The notes: generated by a model not told the origin, from the letters alone. A DNA stretch of 64,000 nucleotides from SIG351 sp045627045 (GCA_045627045.1 JAZQMY010000024.1:107048-171047); one strand, 5' to 3'; shown: positions 17,355 through 26,958, counted from the first letter of the stretch. Made by a program: numbers and translations.

Positions 17355-17845
17355 TCAGGGCAGTTCCACTGCATTATTCTGAAAAACAGCATATTTTTTC
17401 AATACTGATTTATCAAACCATGTTTCATGACGGTTCAAATTAAAATCAACTGTATCTTGTGCGATACTTGAATCATATTCACCTGTATTTTGTACGGTGT
17501 CTGAATCAAAAGTACCTGCAGTCTGTGCAATATCTAAACCAATAGCAACAGCAATAATAATTGATAAACAAATTACTATGATACTCTTATTTTTTTATCG
17601 TTGATTTTTGTCGGTGTGAATTTTTATTTCTAAACAATGCCGTCTGCATTATCTGCCAACATAATTACTGCAATGGAATCACGTCTTTTTTAGTTGCATT
17701 CTGAATAAATCATATTTTTTTCGGAACATTTGCGGCTTTTTTCCCTCTGAACCGTCCTCTGTGATTTCATTATACATATCCAAGCTGTTTTTGCCAATGT
17801 ATTTTTCCTGAAATCTGCGTATTTTTCAATACATTTTAAGTTCAT
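17355..17845 (-). pseudogene. Decayed gene, probable former single-pass membrane protein
   Basis: This otherwise gene-free stretch reads as one degraded minus-strand gene. From ATG 17843-17845 the frame gives MNLKCIEKYADFRKNTLAK, then a shift near a run of A leads to a coherent basic segment (SLDMYNEITEDG, MFRKKYDLFRM), another shift to DSIAVIMLADNADG, and after two stops a third frame gives a clear transmembrane helix (SIIVICLSIIIAVAIG) followed by a polar extracellular tail ending ...FQNNAVELP at the stop codon 17355-17357. At least three frame changes plus stops make it non-functional. There is no good ribosome site. I do not recognise the family. Confidence 0.5.
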
Positions 17846-17887
17846 CTTATTTTCAGAAAAGATTTTTGCATTTTATAAAAAAAGTGC

Positions 17888-17916
17888 TTGACAAATTTCG
17901 GAAACAATGCTATAAT
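17888..17916 (+). promoter_or_regulatory. Sigma-A promoter of tRNA-Val
   Basis: TTGACA (17888-17893), 17-nt spacer, TATAAT (17911-17916): perfect consensus ending 28 nt before the tRNA. Confidence 0.9.
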
Positions 17917-17944
17917 ATACGTGTTCTTTTGAGAGAACGCCTGT

Positions 17945-18020
17945 GGGAGTATAGCTCAGCTGGGAGAGCATCTGCCTTACAAGCAGAGGGTCATAGGTTC
18001 GAGTCCTATTGTTCCCACCA
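17945..18020 (+). tRNA. tRNA-Val (anticodon TAC)
   Basis: A 76-nt cloverleaf: acceptor GGGAGTA pairs with TGTTCCC (with G-U pairs), D arm AGCTCAGCTGGGAGAGC, anticodon stem TCTGC/GCAGA enclosing the loop CTTACAA with anticodon TAC (reads GUA and related Val codons), and T arm with GGTTCGAGTCC. The 3' ACCA is encoded. It is a solitary gene with its own promoter and terminator. Confidence 0.96.
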
Positions 18021-18026
18021 AGACAG

Positions 18027-18061
18027 AATCGCTTTTATCGCAAGATAGAAGCGATTTTTTT
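18027..18061 (+). terminator. Rho-independent terminator of tRNA-Val
   Basis: AATCGCTT ... AAGCGATT stem, extended inside by TATC-GCAA-GATA (a GNRA-type loop), followed directly by five T residues. Confidence 0.85.
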
Positions 18062-18113
18062 ATGCTGTAACACCCATTGCCTGTAATCTTTTTTCTTTAT
18101 TTTTTCTATCATC

Positions 18114-18142
18114 TTGCTTTTTTTCGGTTTTAATGATACAAT
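18114..18142 (+). promoter_or_regulatory. Possible promoter of the beta-helix/MORN gene
   Basis: TTGCTT (18114-18119), 17-nt spacer, TACAAT (18137-18142), about 41 nt upstream of the start codon. The -35 box is imperfect. Confidence 0.45.
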
Positions 18143-18183
18143 TAATATATACATTTTTACTTTTTCAAGGAGCTGTCATTACT

Positions 18184-20646
18184 ATGAGTCAAATTGAATT
18201 ATACGTATCTCCGTTTGGAAACGATTCTGCTTCAGGATCTGCCGAAGCACCTTTTTGTACTCCGCAGAGAGCAATAGATGAAGTCAAAGCATTACGTTCC
18301 GCCTGCCCGGAAAGCCCTGTCACGGTAACCTTTTCTGCAGGAGACTACGAAGTAAAGCATATATCATTTTCGGAGGAACATTCAGGAAGCGAATCCGCTC
18401 CCGTAACCTACAAAGCAAAGGGGGACGGAGAGGTTCTTTTCAACGGCGGTACAAGGCTTCTGAATTCCTGCTTTGAAAAGCTTGCCGACGAAAGCGTTCT
18501 TTCAAGGCTTGCTCCCGAAGCAAGAAAACACGTTCTCGTCTGCGACCTCAAAAAGTACGGCATAACCTATGAAGATATAGGGCCGGTTTATTCCGTAGGC
18601 TCAGCAGCAAGGCAAAAACAGCACGAAGGCATTTCCGGCAACAACTGCGAATTTTTCTGGAATGGCACGAGGCTTTCATCTGCAAGATATCCGGACAATT
18701 CAATGAAGCCGTTTTTATCTGTGGTCGAAGAAGGCGATGCCAAAAACCTCGTTCCGGGCGTACTTGAGCTTGACGAAGATATGTTCTCAAGGATAAAAAA
18801 GTGGAAAGAGCCAGAAAAGGCATGGATGTTCGCATATTTCAAATACACATGGGCAGATTCTTCAACGCCTATCGCCGAATTCGATATGGCAAACAACACC
18901 GTAAAGCCTGCCCACTCGGCAACATACGGCTACGGACTAGACAAAGGCAGATATTATTTCTTCAACGTGCTTGAAGAGCTTGATGCTCCGGGCGAATATT
19001 ATATCGACAGAGAAAAGATGCTTCTTTATGTTTATCCGCCGGTCGGCGAGGAAGATAAGGATGCTCTCATTTCGATCTCTACAGAAATTCAGATAAGCGG
19101 CGAGCTTTCACACACCACGTTTGAAGGCATAACTTTTGCAGGAGTGAGGAACGACGTTATAAGCCTTGCGGGCAACTGTCTGACTTTCAGAAATTGTATG
19201 ATAATGAATTCATACGGCTGGGCAATGAGGATCAACGGCTATCATGATACAGTTACCGGCTGTGAAATCTGCTCAATGGGCAGAGGCGGCGTATCCATCA
19301 GCGGCGGCGACAGAGCAACCCTCACTCATTCAGAAAATCTCGTTGAAAACTGCTATATTCACAATTTCAGCGAGGTTTACAAGACATATCAGCAGGCAGT
19401 ATTTCTTATCGGCTGCGGCGCCACGATGATCCACAACGAAATTGCCTATGCTCCTCATCTGGCATTCTCATATACAGGTAACGAACACGTTCTTGCTTAT
19501 AACTATATTCATGACGTTGTGCGTGAATGCGAGGATGCAGGCGCACTCTATGTCGGCGGAGACTGGTCAAGCACAGGCGATGAGATAAAATACAATTATT
19601 TCAAGAACATAGGCACTGATTTCGGCGACTGCAAAGCCATTTATTTTGACGACGGCATGTCAAACGGTCTGGTTTACGGAAACATAGTTGATAACTGCTC
19701 AGGCTGGGCGCTCAATTTCGGCGGCGGCTTCGGAATCACAGTGGAAAACAATCTCGTTATATCCACCTCTGTCCCGTTGCATTACGATCAGCGGTTGGGC
19801 AGAGGCGGTTGGGACAGCCGTCTTAAGCTTGTAGCTGCACCGAACGGCGGACTCTGGGAAAGCCTTAGGCGTGTTCCGTACAAGTCCGAGCTTTACAGAA
19901 AAAAATATCCGCTTCTTTCTCAGCTCACAGAAGCACAGCCTGATATTGACGATAAATTTTTCCCGGGAAATCCTGGTAATTCAGTTGTCAGACACAATCT
20001 TTTCATAGGGCCATGCTCTGACGAGAGCTGCTGGAATGTAACAGAGGATGTTTACCGTTACTCTGATGTTTCAGATAATTATTCTTACAGAACAAGGGAC
20101 GAAATTCTCTGCAAAGGCACCTTCAGTACAATCAATACTCCAGAAGGTTTTGAAGACCTGCAGGAGCATTTTGAAAAAATAGGCAGATACGGACATCAGC
20201 CGAAGCCTATTGACTACATACACAACGGCTATGAAAAAGTTACTCTGCCGGACGGTTCGGTTTACGAGGGCGACTGGGTGCTTAACAAAATGCAAGGCAT
20301 GGGCAAGCGTGTATGGCAGGACGGTGCCGAATTTGAAGGTGAGTGGAGCAAGGGGCATATAGGCAGGAACGGCAGAATGAAGTTTGCCGACGGCAGAATA
20401 TACGAAGGTCAGTGGTACCTTGACGTTCCGTGTGATGACGGCGTTATGACATATCCTGACGGAGGCAGATACGAGGGCTATGTTGAAGACGGACAGCGAA
20501 ACAGGCACGGTGTTATGACATATCCCGACGGTTCTGTTTATGACGGCGAATGGTTCAGGGATAAGCCCCACGGAAAAGGAATCTATACTTCACCCGACGG
20601 CACAACCACCGAAGGCGAATGGGTAAAAGGCGTTCTCAGGCAATAA
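18184..20646 (+). CDS. Right-handed parallel beta-helix protein with C-terminal MORN repeats
   Basis: 820 aa from ATG 18184 (MSQIELYVSPFGND), with AAGGAG 11 nt upstream; an earlier in-frame codon would add a hydrophobic stretch that overlaps the ribosome site. Residues about 1-120 resemble the opening of beta-helix glycan enzymes (YVSPFGND, GDYEV). The helix region follows with many Asn-rich turns (HNEIAYAPH, NYIHDVV, ENNLVIST), similar to GH141/pectate-lyase-type proteins. Residues about 683-820 hold about five MORN repeats (YEGDW, FEGEW, YEGQW, YEGY, YDGEW). There is no signal peptide, so it is probably cytoplasmic. It is followed by eda2 in the same direction, which suggests uronate- or pectin-derived substrates. 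The enzymatic activity is unproven. Confidence 0.82.
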   Translation: MSQIELYVSPFGNDSASGSAEAPFCTPQRAIDEVKALRSACPESPVTVTFSAGDYEVKHISFSEEHSGSESAPVTYKAKGDGEVLFNGGTRLLNSCFEKLADESVLSRLAPEARKHVLVCDLKKYGITYEDIGPVYSVGSAARQKQHEGISGNNCEFFWNGTRLSSARYPDNSMKPFLSVVEEGDAKNLVPGVLELDEDMFSRIKKWKEPEKAWMFAYFKYTWADSSTPIAEFDMANNTVKPAHSATYGYGLDKGRYYFFNVLEELDAPGEYYIDREKMLLYVYPPVGEEDKDALISISTEIQISGELSHTTFEGITFAGVRNDVISLAGNCLTFRNCMIMNSYGWAMRINGYHDTVTGCEICSMGRGGVSISGGDRATLTHSENLVENCYIHNFSEVYKTYQQAVFLIGCGATMIHNEIAYAPHLAFSYTGNEHVLAYNYIHDVVRECEDAGALYVGGDWSSTGDEIKYNYFKNIGTDFGDCKAIYFDDGMSNGLVYGNIVDNCSGWALNFGGGFGITVENNLVISTSVPLHYDQRLGRGGWDSRLKLVAAPNGGLWESLRRVPYKSELYRKKYPLLSQLTEAQPDIDDKFFPGNPGNSVVRHNLFIGPCSDESCWNVTEDVYRYSDVSDNYSYRTRDEILCKGTFSTINTPEGFEDLQEHFEKIGRYGHQPKPIDYIHNGYEKVTLPDGSVYEGDWVLNKMQGMGKRVWQDGAEFEGEWSKGHIGRNGRMKFADGRIYEGQWYLDVPCDDGVMTYPDGGRYEGYVEDGQRNRHGVMTYPDGSVYDGEWFRDKPHGKGIYTSPDGTTTEGEWVKGVLRQ

Positions 20647-20700
20647 AGCCTGTCCGACAATACTACCCAAACATTAAAAGATCAAATAAGGAGCAACTTT

Positions 20701-21366
20701 ATGTTTGCAAAAGACACAATAATAAATGGAATACTTGAAAATAAGCTCATCGTAATAGTAAGAGGCATTCCGAAGGAAAAGCTGATACCTCTGGGTGAAG
20801 CAATGTATGAGGGCGGAGTCCGTTTCATGGAACTCACATACGATGCTTCCGGCAAACAGCCTTATTCCGAAAACGCCGAAAATATTGAAATGCTTGTAAA
20901 GCATTTCGGCGACAGAATGTCGATCGGCGCCGGCACAGTGCTTAATCCGGAGCAGGTAAGAATGACCTGCAATGCAGGCGGTCAGTTCATAATCTCGCCT
21001 GATGTTTGCGAGGAAGTAATCAAGGAGACAAACAAGCTCTCCCTCGTATCAATCCCCGGTGCCTTCACTGCAACCGAAGCTCAGACGGCACACAAATTCG
21101 GTGCCGACTTCGTGAAGCTCTTCCCTGCATCATCTCTCGGTCCGGATTATTTCAAGCTACTGACCACGCCTCTTTCTCATATCAGAATGCTTGCAGTCGG
21201 CGGTGTTACGACAGATACATTGCCTGCTTACTTTGCGGCAGGAGCCGTCGGAACCGGAATCAGCTCCGGAATCGTGAATAAAGCGCTTATCGGCAAAAAC
21301 GATTTTGCGGGAATCACCGTTCTTGCAAAGAATTTCACAGATGTAATAAAGAGCTGCAAAAAATAA
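20701..21366 (+). CDS. Second KDPG/4-hydroxy-2-oxoglutarate aldolase paralogue
   Basis: 221 aa class I aldolase of the Eda family. It carries the substrate Glu region (MELTYDASGK), GAGTVLNPEQ, and the Schiff-base Lys in FVKLFPASSLG. ATG 20701 follows AAGGAG. It is clearly diverged from the eda at 9567-10223: the TFTVPGA segment is replaced by TYDASGK, so its substrate may be a related keto-acid (KDPGal or KHG). It stands 54 nt after the beta-helix/MORN gene and is followed by a strong terminator, so the two probably form one transcript. Confidence 0.88.
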   Translation: MFAKDTIINGILENKLIVIVRGIPKEKLIPLGEAMYEGGVRFMELTYDASGKQPYSENAENIEMLVKHFGDRMSIGAGTVLNPEQVRMTCNAGGQFIISPDVCEEVIKETNKLSLVSIPGAFTATEAQTAHKFGADFVKLFPASSLGPDYFKLLTTPLSHIRMLAVGGVTTDTLPAYFAAGAVGTGISSGIVNKALIGKNDFAGITVLAKNFTDVIKSCKK

Positions 21367-21371
21367 CGATC

Positions 21372-21412
21372 AAAAAGCCTGAGAAGAAATCAATTCTTCT
21401 CAGGCTTTTTTT
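21372..21412. terminator. Bidirectional rho-independent terminator between eda2 and dnaE
   Basis: AAGCCTGAGAAGAA / TTCTTCTCAGGCTT, a 14-bp perfect stem with a 5-nt loop, T-run on the plus side and A-run on the left. It ends the convergent eda2 and dnaE transcripts. Confidence 0.9.
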
Positions 21413-24400
21413 ATTCTTTTATCTTGACATTTGCGTCTCCGAGTATGCTTTTCAGCTCAACCCGAAGCTCTGTGGAAATATCCACCCAGTTATCGCGATC
21501 CGCAAGATACAATGCCTTTTTTTCTCCGACAACAAGCTTCACGGGGACATTTCCGGGATGCTTTTTGAGTATCGGTTTTATTATTTCCTCAAAGCTGCCC
21601 ATCTGCCGATCCGAAAGCTTTAAGAACAGTACGGCTTTTCTGTCCTTCTCAAGCACTCTTATCCTGTCTGCCAGAATCTTTACGCCTTCCTCATCCTTGT
21701 ACGATGTTTTTCCGTCAACGATGATCAGGCTGTCATTCGTCAGAAGCTCTCCGTATTTTTCCACTACCTTCGGGAATGCTATCACTTCCACCGTGCCGAA
21801 CTTGTCTTCAAGTGTCACAAAGCGCATAAGCTGTTTCTTCTTTGTCGAAATCTGCTTTACTGCCGTTACAACGCCCGCAATCGACACATCCATGCCGTCA
21901 AATGCAGATGTATCTATATTGGAAAGCTCCGCCTGAGACTCATCATCCGAGGATGCCTTGTTGACCTCGGCAAAAAGAGCCGTTGTTTCGAGGCCCTTCA
22001 TTGCCTCCTCGTATTCATCGAGAGGATGGCCGGAAATAAATATTCCGGTGTACTCCTTTTCCATACGGAGACGGACGTCTATCGGGAATTCCTCCACATC
22101 CGGGAAATCTATATCTATCAGATCATCCGGCTTATCGTCCTCTTCAAGCATATCAAATATGCTGAACTGAAGATCATTCTGATCCGCATTCATTCTGTGG
22201 TATGCATCAAGCGTCTTTTCATAAACCATAAGAAGCTGTGAACGCTTGTTGCCGAAGCCGTCAAATGCGCCGCACTTGATGAGAGCTTCAACCACACGCT
22301 TGTTTGATGAAAGCTTGCCGGCACGCTTGCAGAAATCGGAGAAGTTCTTATAATCTCCGTGCTCTTTTCTTTCGTTCACTATCTCTTCAACAGCCTGCGA
22401 GCCTACACCCTTGAGCGCATTGAATCCGAACACAATATTATTTCCGTCCGGCACAAAGTTTCCTTCGCTTCGGTTTATATCCGGCTTGATGATCTGAATT
22501 CCGCGCTTTTTGCAGTATTCAATGTATTCTGCCGCCTTCTCCATCTTATCCGTAACGCTTGAAATAAGTGCGGACATATAATCAACGAAGTAGTAATACC
22601 TGAGGTAAGCCGTCCAGTAGCTCACAACGGCATAGGATGCCGCATGGGCTTTATTGAATGCGTACTCTGCGAACTTTATCATCTCATCAAAAATTTCGTT
22701 CGCCTTCTCCTCCGAAACGCCGTTTCTCACGGCTCCGTTCACGGTCACCACGCCGTTCTCATCCGTAATCCCGTGGATAAAGTTGATTCTTTCCTTCTCC
22801 ATTACAGACATCTTTTTCTTCGCCATAGCTCTTCTGACAAGGTCAGATCTGCCATAGGAATAGCCTGCAACGTCACGCACTATCTGCATTACCTGTTCCT
22901 GATATATCATAACACCGTACGATACGTCCAGAATAGGCTCAAGGCATTTATCCGTATATCTGATATTGCCAGGATTTGCTCTGTTTTCAAGATAACGCGG
23001 TATCTGATCCATAGGGCCCGGTCTGTAAAGTGCAATTCCGGCGATGATATCTTCTATGTTTCTCGGCTGAAGTCTCGTGAAAAACGAAGTCATGCCGCCG
23101 CTTTCGAGCTGGAAAACACCCGTGCAGTCGCCCTTGCATATCGAATCAAAAACATCGGGATCATCAAACTTTATTTCATCAAGTCTGAGATCCTTATTGT
23201 ATTTTCTGTTGATTTCCCTTACCGTATCGCCTATTACCGCAATATTTCTGAGTCCGAGGATATCTATCTTGAGAAGTCCGAGCTCTTCAAGAAGTCCCAT
23301 CGTGTACTGCGTAGTCACGGATTCGGACGTAACCGAAAGCGGAACATAATGCGATATCGGATCCTTCGTGACCACGATGCCCGATGCGTGCACGGAAGCG
23401 TGTCTTGGAAGTCCCTCAAGTCTCCTTGACATATCTATCAGCTGACGCACCTTATCATCCTCATCAATGGCTGTTCTCAGCTGGGAATTCATCTCAATGG
23501 CTTTATCTATCGTGATATTCAGGTCGGTAGGGATCATCTTTGCGACTCTGTCCACCTGCTGATACGGTATTGCAAGCGCTCTGCCTACATCACGCACCAC
23601 CGCCCTTGCCTTCATTCGTCCGTAGGTTACTATCATCGCAACGTTTTCATGGCCGTATTTTGATATGATGTATTCGATAACCTCCTGACGTCTTGCATCA
23701 GCAAAGTCAAGGTCGATATCAGGCATGCTTACTCTCTCCGGATTCAGGAATCTCTCAAAGAGAAGCTTGTATTTGATAGGATCTATTGCCGTTATTCCGA
23801 GTGTATATGCAACAACGCTCGATGCACCGCTTCCTCTTCCGGGGCCTACGGAAATTCCAACGCTTTCCGAGTGGTGTTTCAGATCGTCAACTATAAGGAA
23901 GTAGTCAACGTAGCCCATATTTTTTATCGTTGAAAGCTCATAATCGAGCCTCGTCTTTATTTCATCCGAAAGGACTTCGCCGTACCTTTTTCTTGCGCCG
24001 TTATAGCATCTGTATTTCAGGTACTCGAATGCATCCGTCCAACCCTCCGGGAGCTTGAATTCGGGAAGATGCTTGTGTTTGAAATCGAATTCAACATTGC
24101 ATCTGTGCGCAATCTTGTATGTGTTCTCAAGTGCTTCCGGGTGATCGGCAAATATTGCCGCCATTTCCTCAGGGGATTTAAGATAGAATTCGTTGGTTTC
24201 AAACTGCATTCTGTCGGGATCATCCACCGTTTTCAGCGTCTGGATACAAAGCATTACCGCCTGGGCTTCCCAGTCTTCCTTGTTCATATAATGAACGTCG
24301 TTGGTAGCCACAAGATCAATATCGAGCTTTTCAGACATTCTGATGAGAGCCTCGTTTACCGTCTTCTGCTCCTCAATGCCGTGATCCTGAAGCTCAAGGA

Positions 24401-24908
24401 AGAAATTATCCCTGCCGAATATCCTTTTGAGTCTCAAAGCAAGCTTTTCCGCCTCATCTTCTCTTCCGTTCATTATGAACTGCGGAATATCGCCGCCCAG
24501 GCAGGCACTCAGGCAGATGATTCCCTCGCTGTACTTTTCAAGCAGATCGTAATCCGTTCTCGGCTTATAATAAAAGCCTTCCGTATACGCAAGGGATACT
24601 ATATTTATCAGGTTATCGTATCCTTTCTGATTTTCAGCCAAAAGAACAAGGTGAGAATAGTCTGAATTCATAGCCGTCTTATCGTGCATATTTCCTTTGG
24701 TAACATAGACCTCACAGCCTATCACCGGATGCACTCCCGCCGCAGTTGCCGCCTTATAAAACTCAACTGCGCCGTACATTACGCCGTGGTCTGTTATGGC
24801 GACAGAGTCCATTCCGAGCTCCTTGCATCTCTTCATAAGCTCGTCTATTCTTGTCATGCCGTCAAGCAGGCTGTATTCAGTGTGTAAATGTAAGTGGGTA
24901 AAATTCAT
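21411..24908 (-). CDS. dnaE: DNA polymerase III alpha subunit (DnaE)
   Basis: 1165 aa replicative C-family polymerase. Start chosen at ATG 24908 (MNFTHLHLHTEYSLLDG), which opens with the PHP domain motif; the frame upstream of it only extends into the whiA gap. The polymerase catalytic segment PDIDLDF is present, then GRGSGAS, tandem helix-hairpin-helix elements and a C-terminal OB fold (ISTKKKQLMRFVTLEDK) and tail. There is no 3'-5' exonuclease domain, so this is DnaE and not PolC, as expected in Clostridia that carry both. It follows whiA with a 22-nt gap and ends at the shared terminator. Confidence 0.96.
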   Translation of the reverse strand: MNFTHLHLHTEYSLLDGMTRIDELMKRCKELGMDSVAITDHGVMYGAVEFYKAATAAGVHPVIGCEVYVTKGNMHDKTAMNSDYSHLVLLAENQKGYDNLINIVSLAYTEGFYYKPRTDYDLLEKYSEGIICLSACLGGDIPQFIMNGREDEAEKLALRLKRIFGRDNFFLELQDHGIEEQKTVNEALIRMSEKLDIDLVATNDVHYMNKEDWEAQAVMLCIQTLKTVDDPDRMQFETNEFYLKSPEEMAAIFADHPEALENTYKIAHRCNVEFDFKHKHLPEFKLPEGWTDAFEYLKYRCYNGARKRYGEVLSDEIKTRLDYELSTIKNMGYVDYFLIVDDLKHHSESVGISVGPGRGSGASSVVAYTLGITAIDPIKYKLLFERFLNPERVSMPDIDLDFADARRQEVIEYIISKYGHENVAMIVTYGRMKARAVVRDVGRALAIPYQQVDRVAKMIPTDLNITIDKAIEMNSQLRTAIDEDDKVRQLIDMSRRLEGLPRHASVHASGIVVTKDPISHYVPLSVTSESVTTQYTMGLLEELGLLKIDILGLRNIAVIGDTVREINRKYNKDLRLDEIKFDDPDVFDSICKGDCTGVFQLESGGMTSFFTRLQPRNIEDIIAGIALYRPGPMDQIPRYLENRANPGNIRYTDKCLEPILDVSYGVMIYQEQVMQIVRDVAGYSYGRSDLVRRAMAKKKMSVMEKERINFIHGITDENGVVTVNGAVRNGVSEEKANEIFDEMIKFAEYAFNKAHAASYAVVSYWTAYLRYYYFVDYMSALISSVTDKMEKAAEYIEYCKKRGIQIIKPDINRSEGNFVPDGNNIVFGFNALKGVGSQAVEEIVNERKEHGDYKNFSDFCKRAGKLSSNKRVVEALIKCGAFDGFGNKRSQLLMVYEKTLDAYHRMNADQNDLQFSIFDMLEEDDKPDDLIDIDFPDVEEFPIDVRLRMEKEYTGIFISGHPLDEYEEAMKGLETTALFAEVNKASSDDESQAELSNIDTSAFDGMDVSIAGVVTAVKQISTKKKQLMRFVTLEDKFGTVEVIAFPKVVEKYGELLTNDSLIIVDGKTSYKDEEGVKILADRIRVLEKDRKAVLFLKLSDRQMGSFEEIIKPILKKHPGNVPVKLVVGEKKALYLADRDNWVDISTELRVELKSILGDANVKIKE

Positions 24909-24930
24909 TTTCTCGCCTTTTGTAAGTTTT

Positions 24931-25890
24931 TCAGAGGTCACCCTCGTAACCGAGCTCCTCTGCCATTTCCTGTATTTTCTTCAGTCTGTGATTAACTCCG
25001 GACTTTCCTATCGGAGGATCCAGCTCTTCGCCCATTTCCGCAAGGCTCATTCCGGGATCCTCGCACCTCAGCTCTGCAACAAGCCGCAGCGGCTCGGGAA
25101 GTCCCTTCCAGCCCTTCTTTGAGACTACAAACTCTATCATTTCCTTCTGTCTGAGTCCGGTTTCTATTGATTTATTCTGATTTGCAAAGTCGCAATTCAT
25201 GAGTCTTGTGACCTTGTTCTTTATGTCTTTGTTTATTCTAATGTTTTCATAATCGAAGAGAGTGGATGAAGCGCCTGATGCACGGAGCACATCTCCGATG
25301 CACTCGGAGTCCTTGAGGTAGACCATATAATAGCCTTTTCTTTCAAGAATTTTGCTTCTGATGTCTCTCTCATTGAGGTAATCGTTGAAGGTCTGTGCAA
25401 AATCGGCATCATAAATCACGAATTCCATATGATTGTATTTCGTGGGATCACTTACAGAGCCTGCGCCCTCAAAAACGCCCCTCAAAAACGCGTTGCTGCA
25501 GTTTTCACATTTGAGAAGCTTGTGCCAATCCTTATGGCTTATCGTTGAGAAGCCTTCCTCGTTTTCGGAAAGTATTGTGGTGTCCTCAAGAAGCCTTCTT
25601 ACCGACTGACTTTCGTAAAAAGTAATAATATACTTATTCTGCTTTTTCAGACGCATACTTTTTGATACGCACACATCAACGTTGATATCATAAAGCGACT
25701 TTGCAAGCTCTATTATCTTATGAGCAACATTGTTCTCCTGAAGAACGATGCTGAGTTCAAGGCGCATTCTCCCCTTGAGCACAATTCTGCCGCAGGTCAG
25801 AAGCAATGCCGAAAGCTCCGCAAGCCTGCAACATTCCTTTTCCGATTTCATTCTTGATATTTCTCTTCTGACATCGCCTGAAAAAGACAT
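24931..25890 (-). CDS. whiA: DNA-binding protein WhiA
   Basis: 319 aa WhiA-family protein: an N-terminal LAGLIDADG-homing-endonuclease-like fold that has lost cleavage residues, and a C-terminal helix-turn-helix (MSLAEMGEELDPPIGKSGVN is the recognisable DNA-contact region). It affects cell division and chromosome organisation in Firmicutes. The start at 25890 has GGAGAGG upstream. Length fits the family. In many Clostridia whiA is preceded by rapZ and yvcK; here murB is the direct neighbour with a 3-nt gap. Confidence 0.94.
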   Translation of the reverse strand: MSFSGDVRREISRMKSEKECCRLAELSALLLTCGRIVLKGRMRLELSIVLQENNVAHKIIELAKSLYDINVDVCVSKSMRLKKQNKYIITFYESQSVRRLLEDTTILSENEEGFSTISHKDWHKLLKCENCSNAFLRGVFEGAGSVSDPTKYNHMEFVIYDADFAQTFNDYLNERDIRSKILERKGYYMVYLKDSECIGDVLRASGASSTLFDYENIRINKDIKNKVTRLMNCDFANQNKSIETGLRQKEMIEFVVSKKGWKGLPEPLRLVAELRCEDPGMSLAEMGEELDPPIGKSGVNHRLKKIQEMAEELGYEGDL

Positions 25891-25893
25891 TTA

Positions 25894-26805
25894 TTACTGA
25901 TCCTCTCCTAAAATAATAACTTCTGTCTCAATTTCAATTAAAAACTTCTCAAATACTCTCTGTTTCACAGTTTCTATAAGATTCAATACATCCTTTGCCG
26001 TTGCATTATTGATATTGACGATGAAGTTTGCATGAAGCATTGAAACCTGTGCGCCGCCGGAGGTCGTTCCCTTGAGGCCTGCTTCTTCTATGAGCTTGCC
26101 GATGAACTGTCCCTCAGGACGTTTGAACACACTGCCGCAGCTCGGCAGATTGAGCGGCTGCATTGACTTTCTCTTTGCAGTCAGGATATCCATTTTCTCC
26201 TTTATTTCAGGCTTTTCAGCCGGAGCAAGCTCCATTTCGCCCGAAAGGACTATAAGATTCCTGTCCCTGACAACGCTCTGCCTGTATCCGAAGCCAAGCT
26301 CCTCGCCTTCTATCTGAAAAACGTTTCCGTCCTTGTCAAGAACAGTTATGCTCTTCACAATATCAGCCATATGGCCGCCGTACGCTCCTGCATTCATTGT
26401 GATCGCACCGCCGATGGAGCCCGGTATTCCGCACGCAAACTCAAGACCGGAAAGGCTTCTGTTATATGCTTTTTTCACCACCGAGGAAAGAATAGCTCCG
26501 GCTTCTGCCTTGACTGTGTTCCCCGAAAATGTTACCTTTGAAAGCTTATTTGATATTTTGATCACTGCGCCTCTGATGCCGCCGTCCCTGACGAGCACAT
26601 TGGAGCCGTTTCCTATCACATAGAACGGCACAGAATTTTCTCTGCAAACAGAGATTAGTTTTTTGATTTGTTCAATATTATCCGGCAAAAGCATTACATC
26701 GGCAGGCCCGCCGATCCTGTATGAGGTATGCTTTGACATAGGCTCATTCAGAATAATCGAGTCTTCCTCAAGTATGCCGGAAAAAAGAGATATATAATCC
26801 GTCAC
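25894..26805 (-). CDS. murB: UDP-N-acetylenolpyruvoylglucosamine reductase (MurB)
   Basis: 303 aa FAD enzyme reducing UDP-GlcNAc-enolpyruvate to UDP-MurNAc in peptidoglycan synthesis. I place the start at GTG 26805: AAGGGAA lies 9 nt upstream and the resulting length equals typical Firmicutes MurB. A longer frame from 26919 has no ribosome site and adds a low-complexity basic leader. FAD-binding motifs are NEPMSKHTSYRIGGPAD and GNGSNVLV, the GCACGIPGSIGGAI-type loop reads ACGIPGSIGGAITMNAGAYG, and GSVFKRP with the C-terminal Glu segment IEEAGLKG completes the substrate site. Confidence 0.94.
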   Translation of the reverse strand: MTDYISLFSGILEEDSIILNEPMSKHTSYRIGGPADVMLLPDNIEQIKKLISVCRENSVPFYVIGNGSNVLVRDGGIRGAVIKISNKLSKVTFSGNTVKAEAGAILSSVVKKAYNRSLSGLEFACGIPGSIGGAITMNAGAYGGHMADIVKSITVLDKDGNVFQIEGEELGFGYRQSVVRDRNLIVLSGEMELAPAEKPEIKEKMDILTAKRKSMQPLNLPSCGSVFKRPEGQFIGKLIEEAGLKGTTSGGAQVSMLHANFIVNINNATAKDVLNLIETVKQRVFEKFLIEIETEVIILGEDQ

Positions 26806-26903
26806 TGATAATGTTCCCTTCTCTTTTTTGTTTTTCCATATGAAATGCTCCGGCAAGCGTACAAATTTTTTTACGTTTGCCGTAGCATTCCGTTCAGCTC
26901 GTT

Positions 26904-26941
26904 CAGAGAAGCTTCCCATCGTAATATGAAAAGCTTCTCTG
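26904..26941. other. Strong hairpin between glcK and murB
   Basis: CAGAGAAGCTT ... AAGCTTCTCTG, an 11-bp perfect stem with a 16-nt loop, 17 nt after the glcK stop. On neither strand is it followed by a clear T-run, so it may be an attenuating or processing element rather than a classical terminator. Confidence 0.6.
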
Positions 26942-26958
26942 CCGAAAAAGTTCTTTTA

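Noticed and set aside
17866..18048. Small protein-coding frame over the tRNA-Val region
   Set aside because: It overlaps the tRNA and its promoter completely.
26806..26919. Longer MurB with 38 extra residues
   Set aside because: No ribosome site at 26919, the segment includes the hairpin at 26904-26941, and GTG 26805 gives the normal length.
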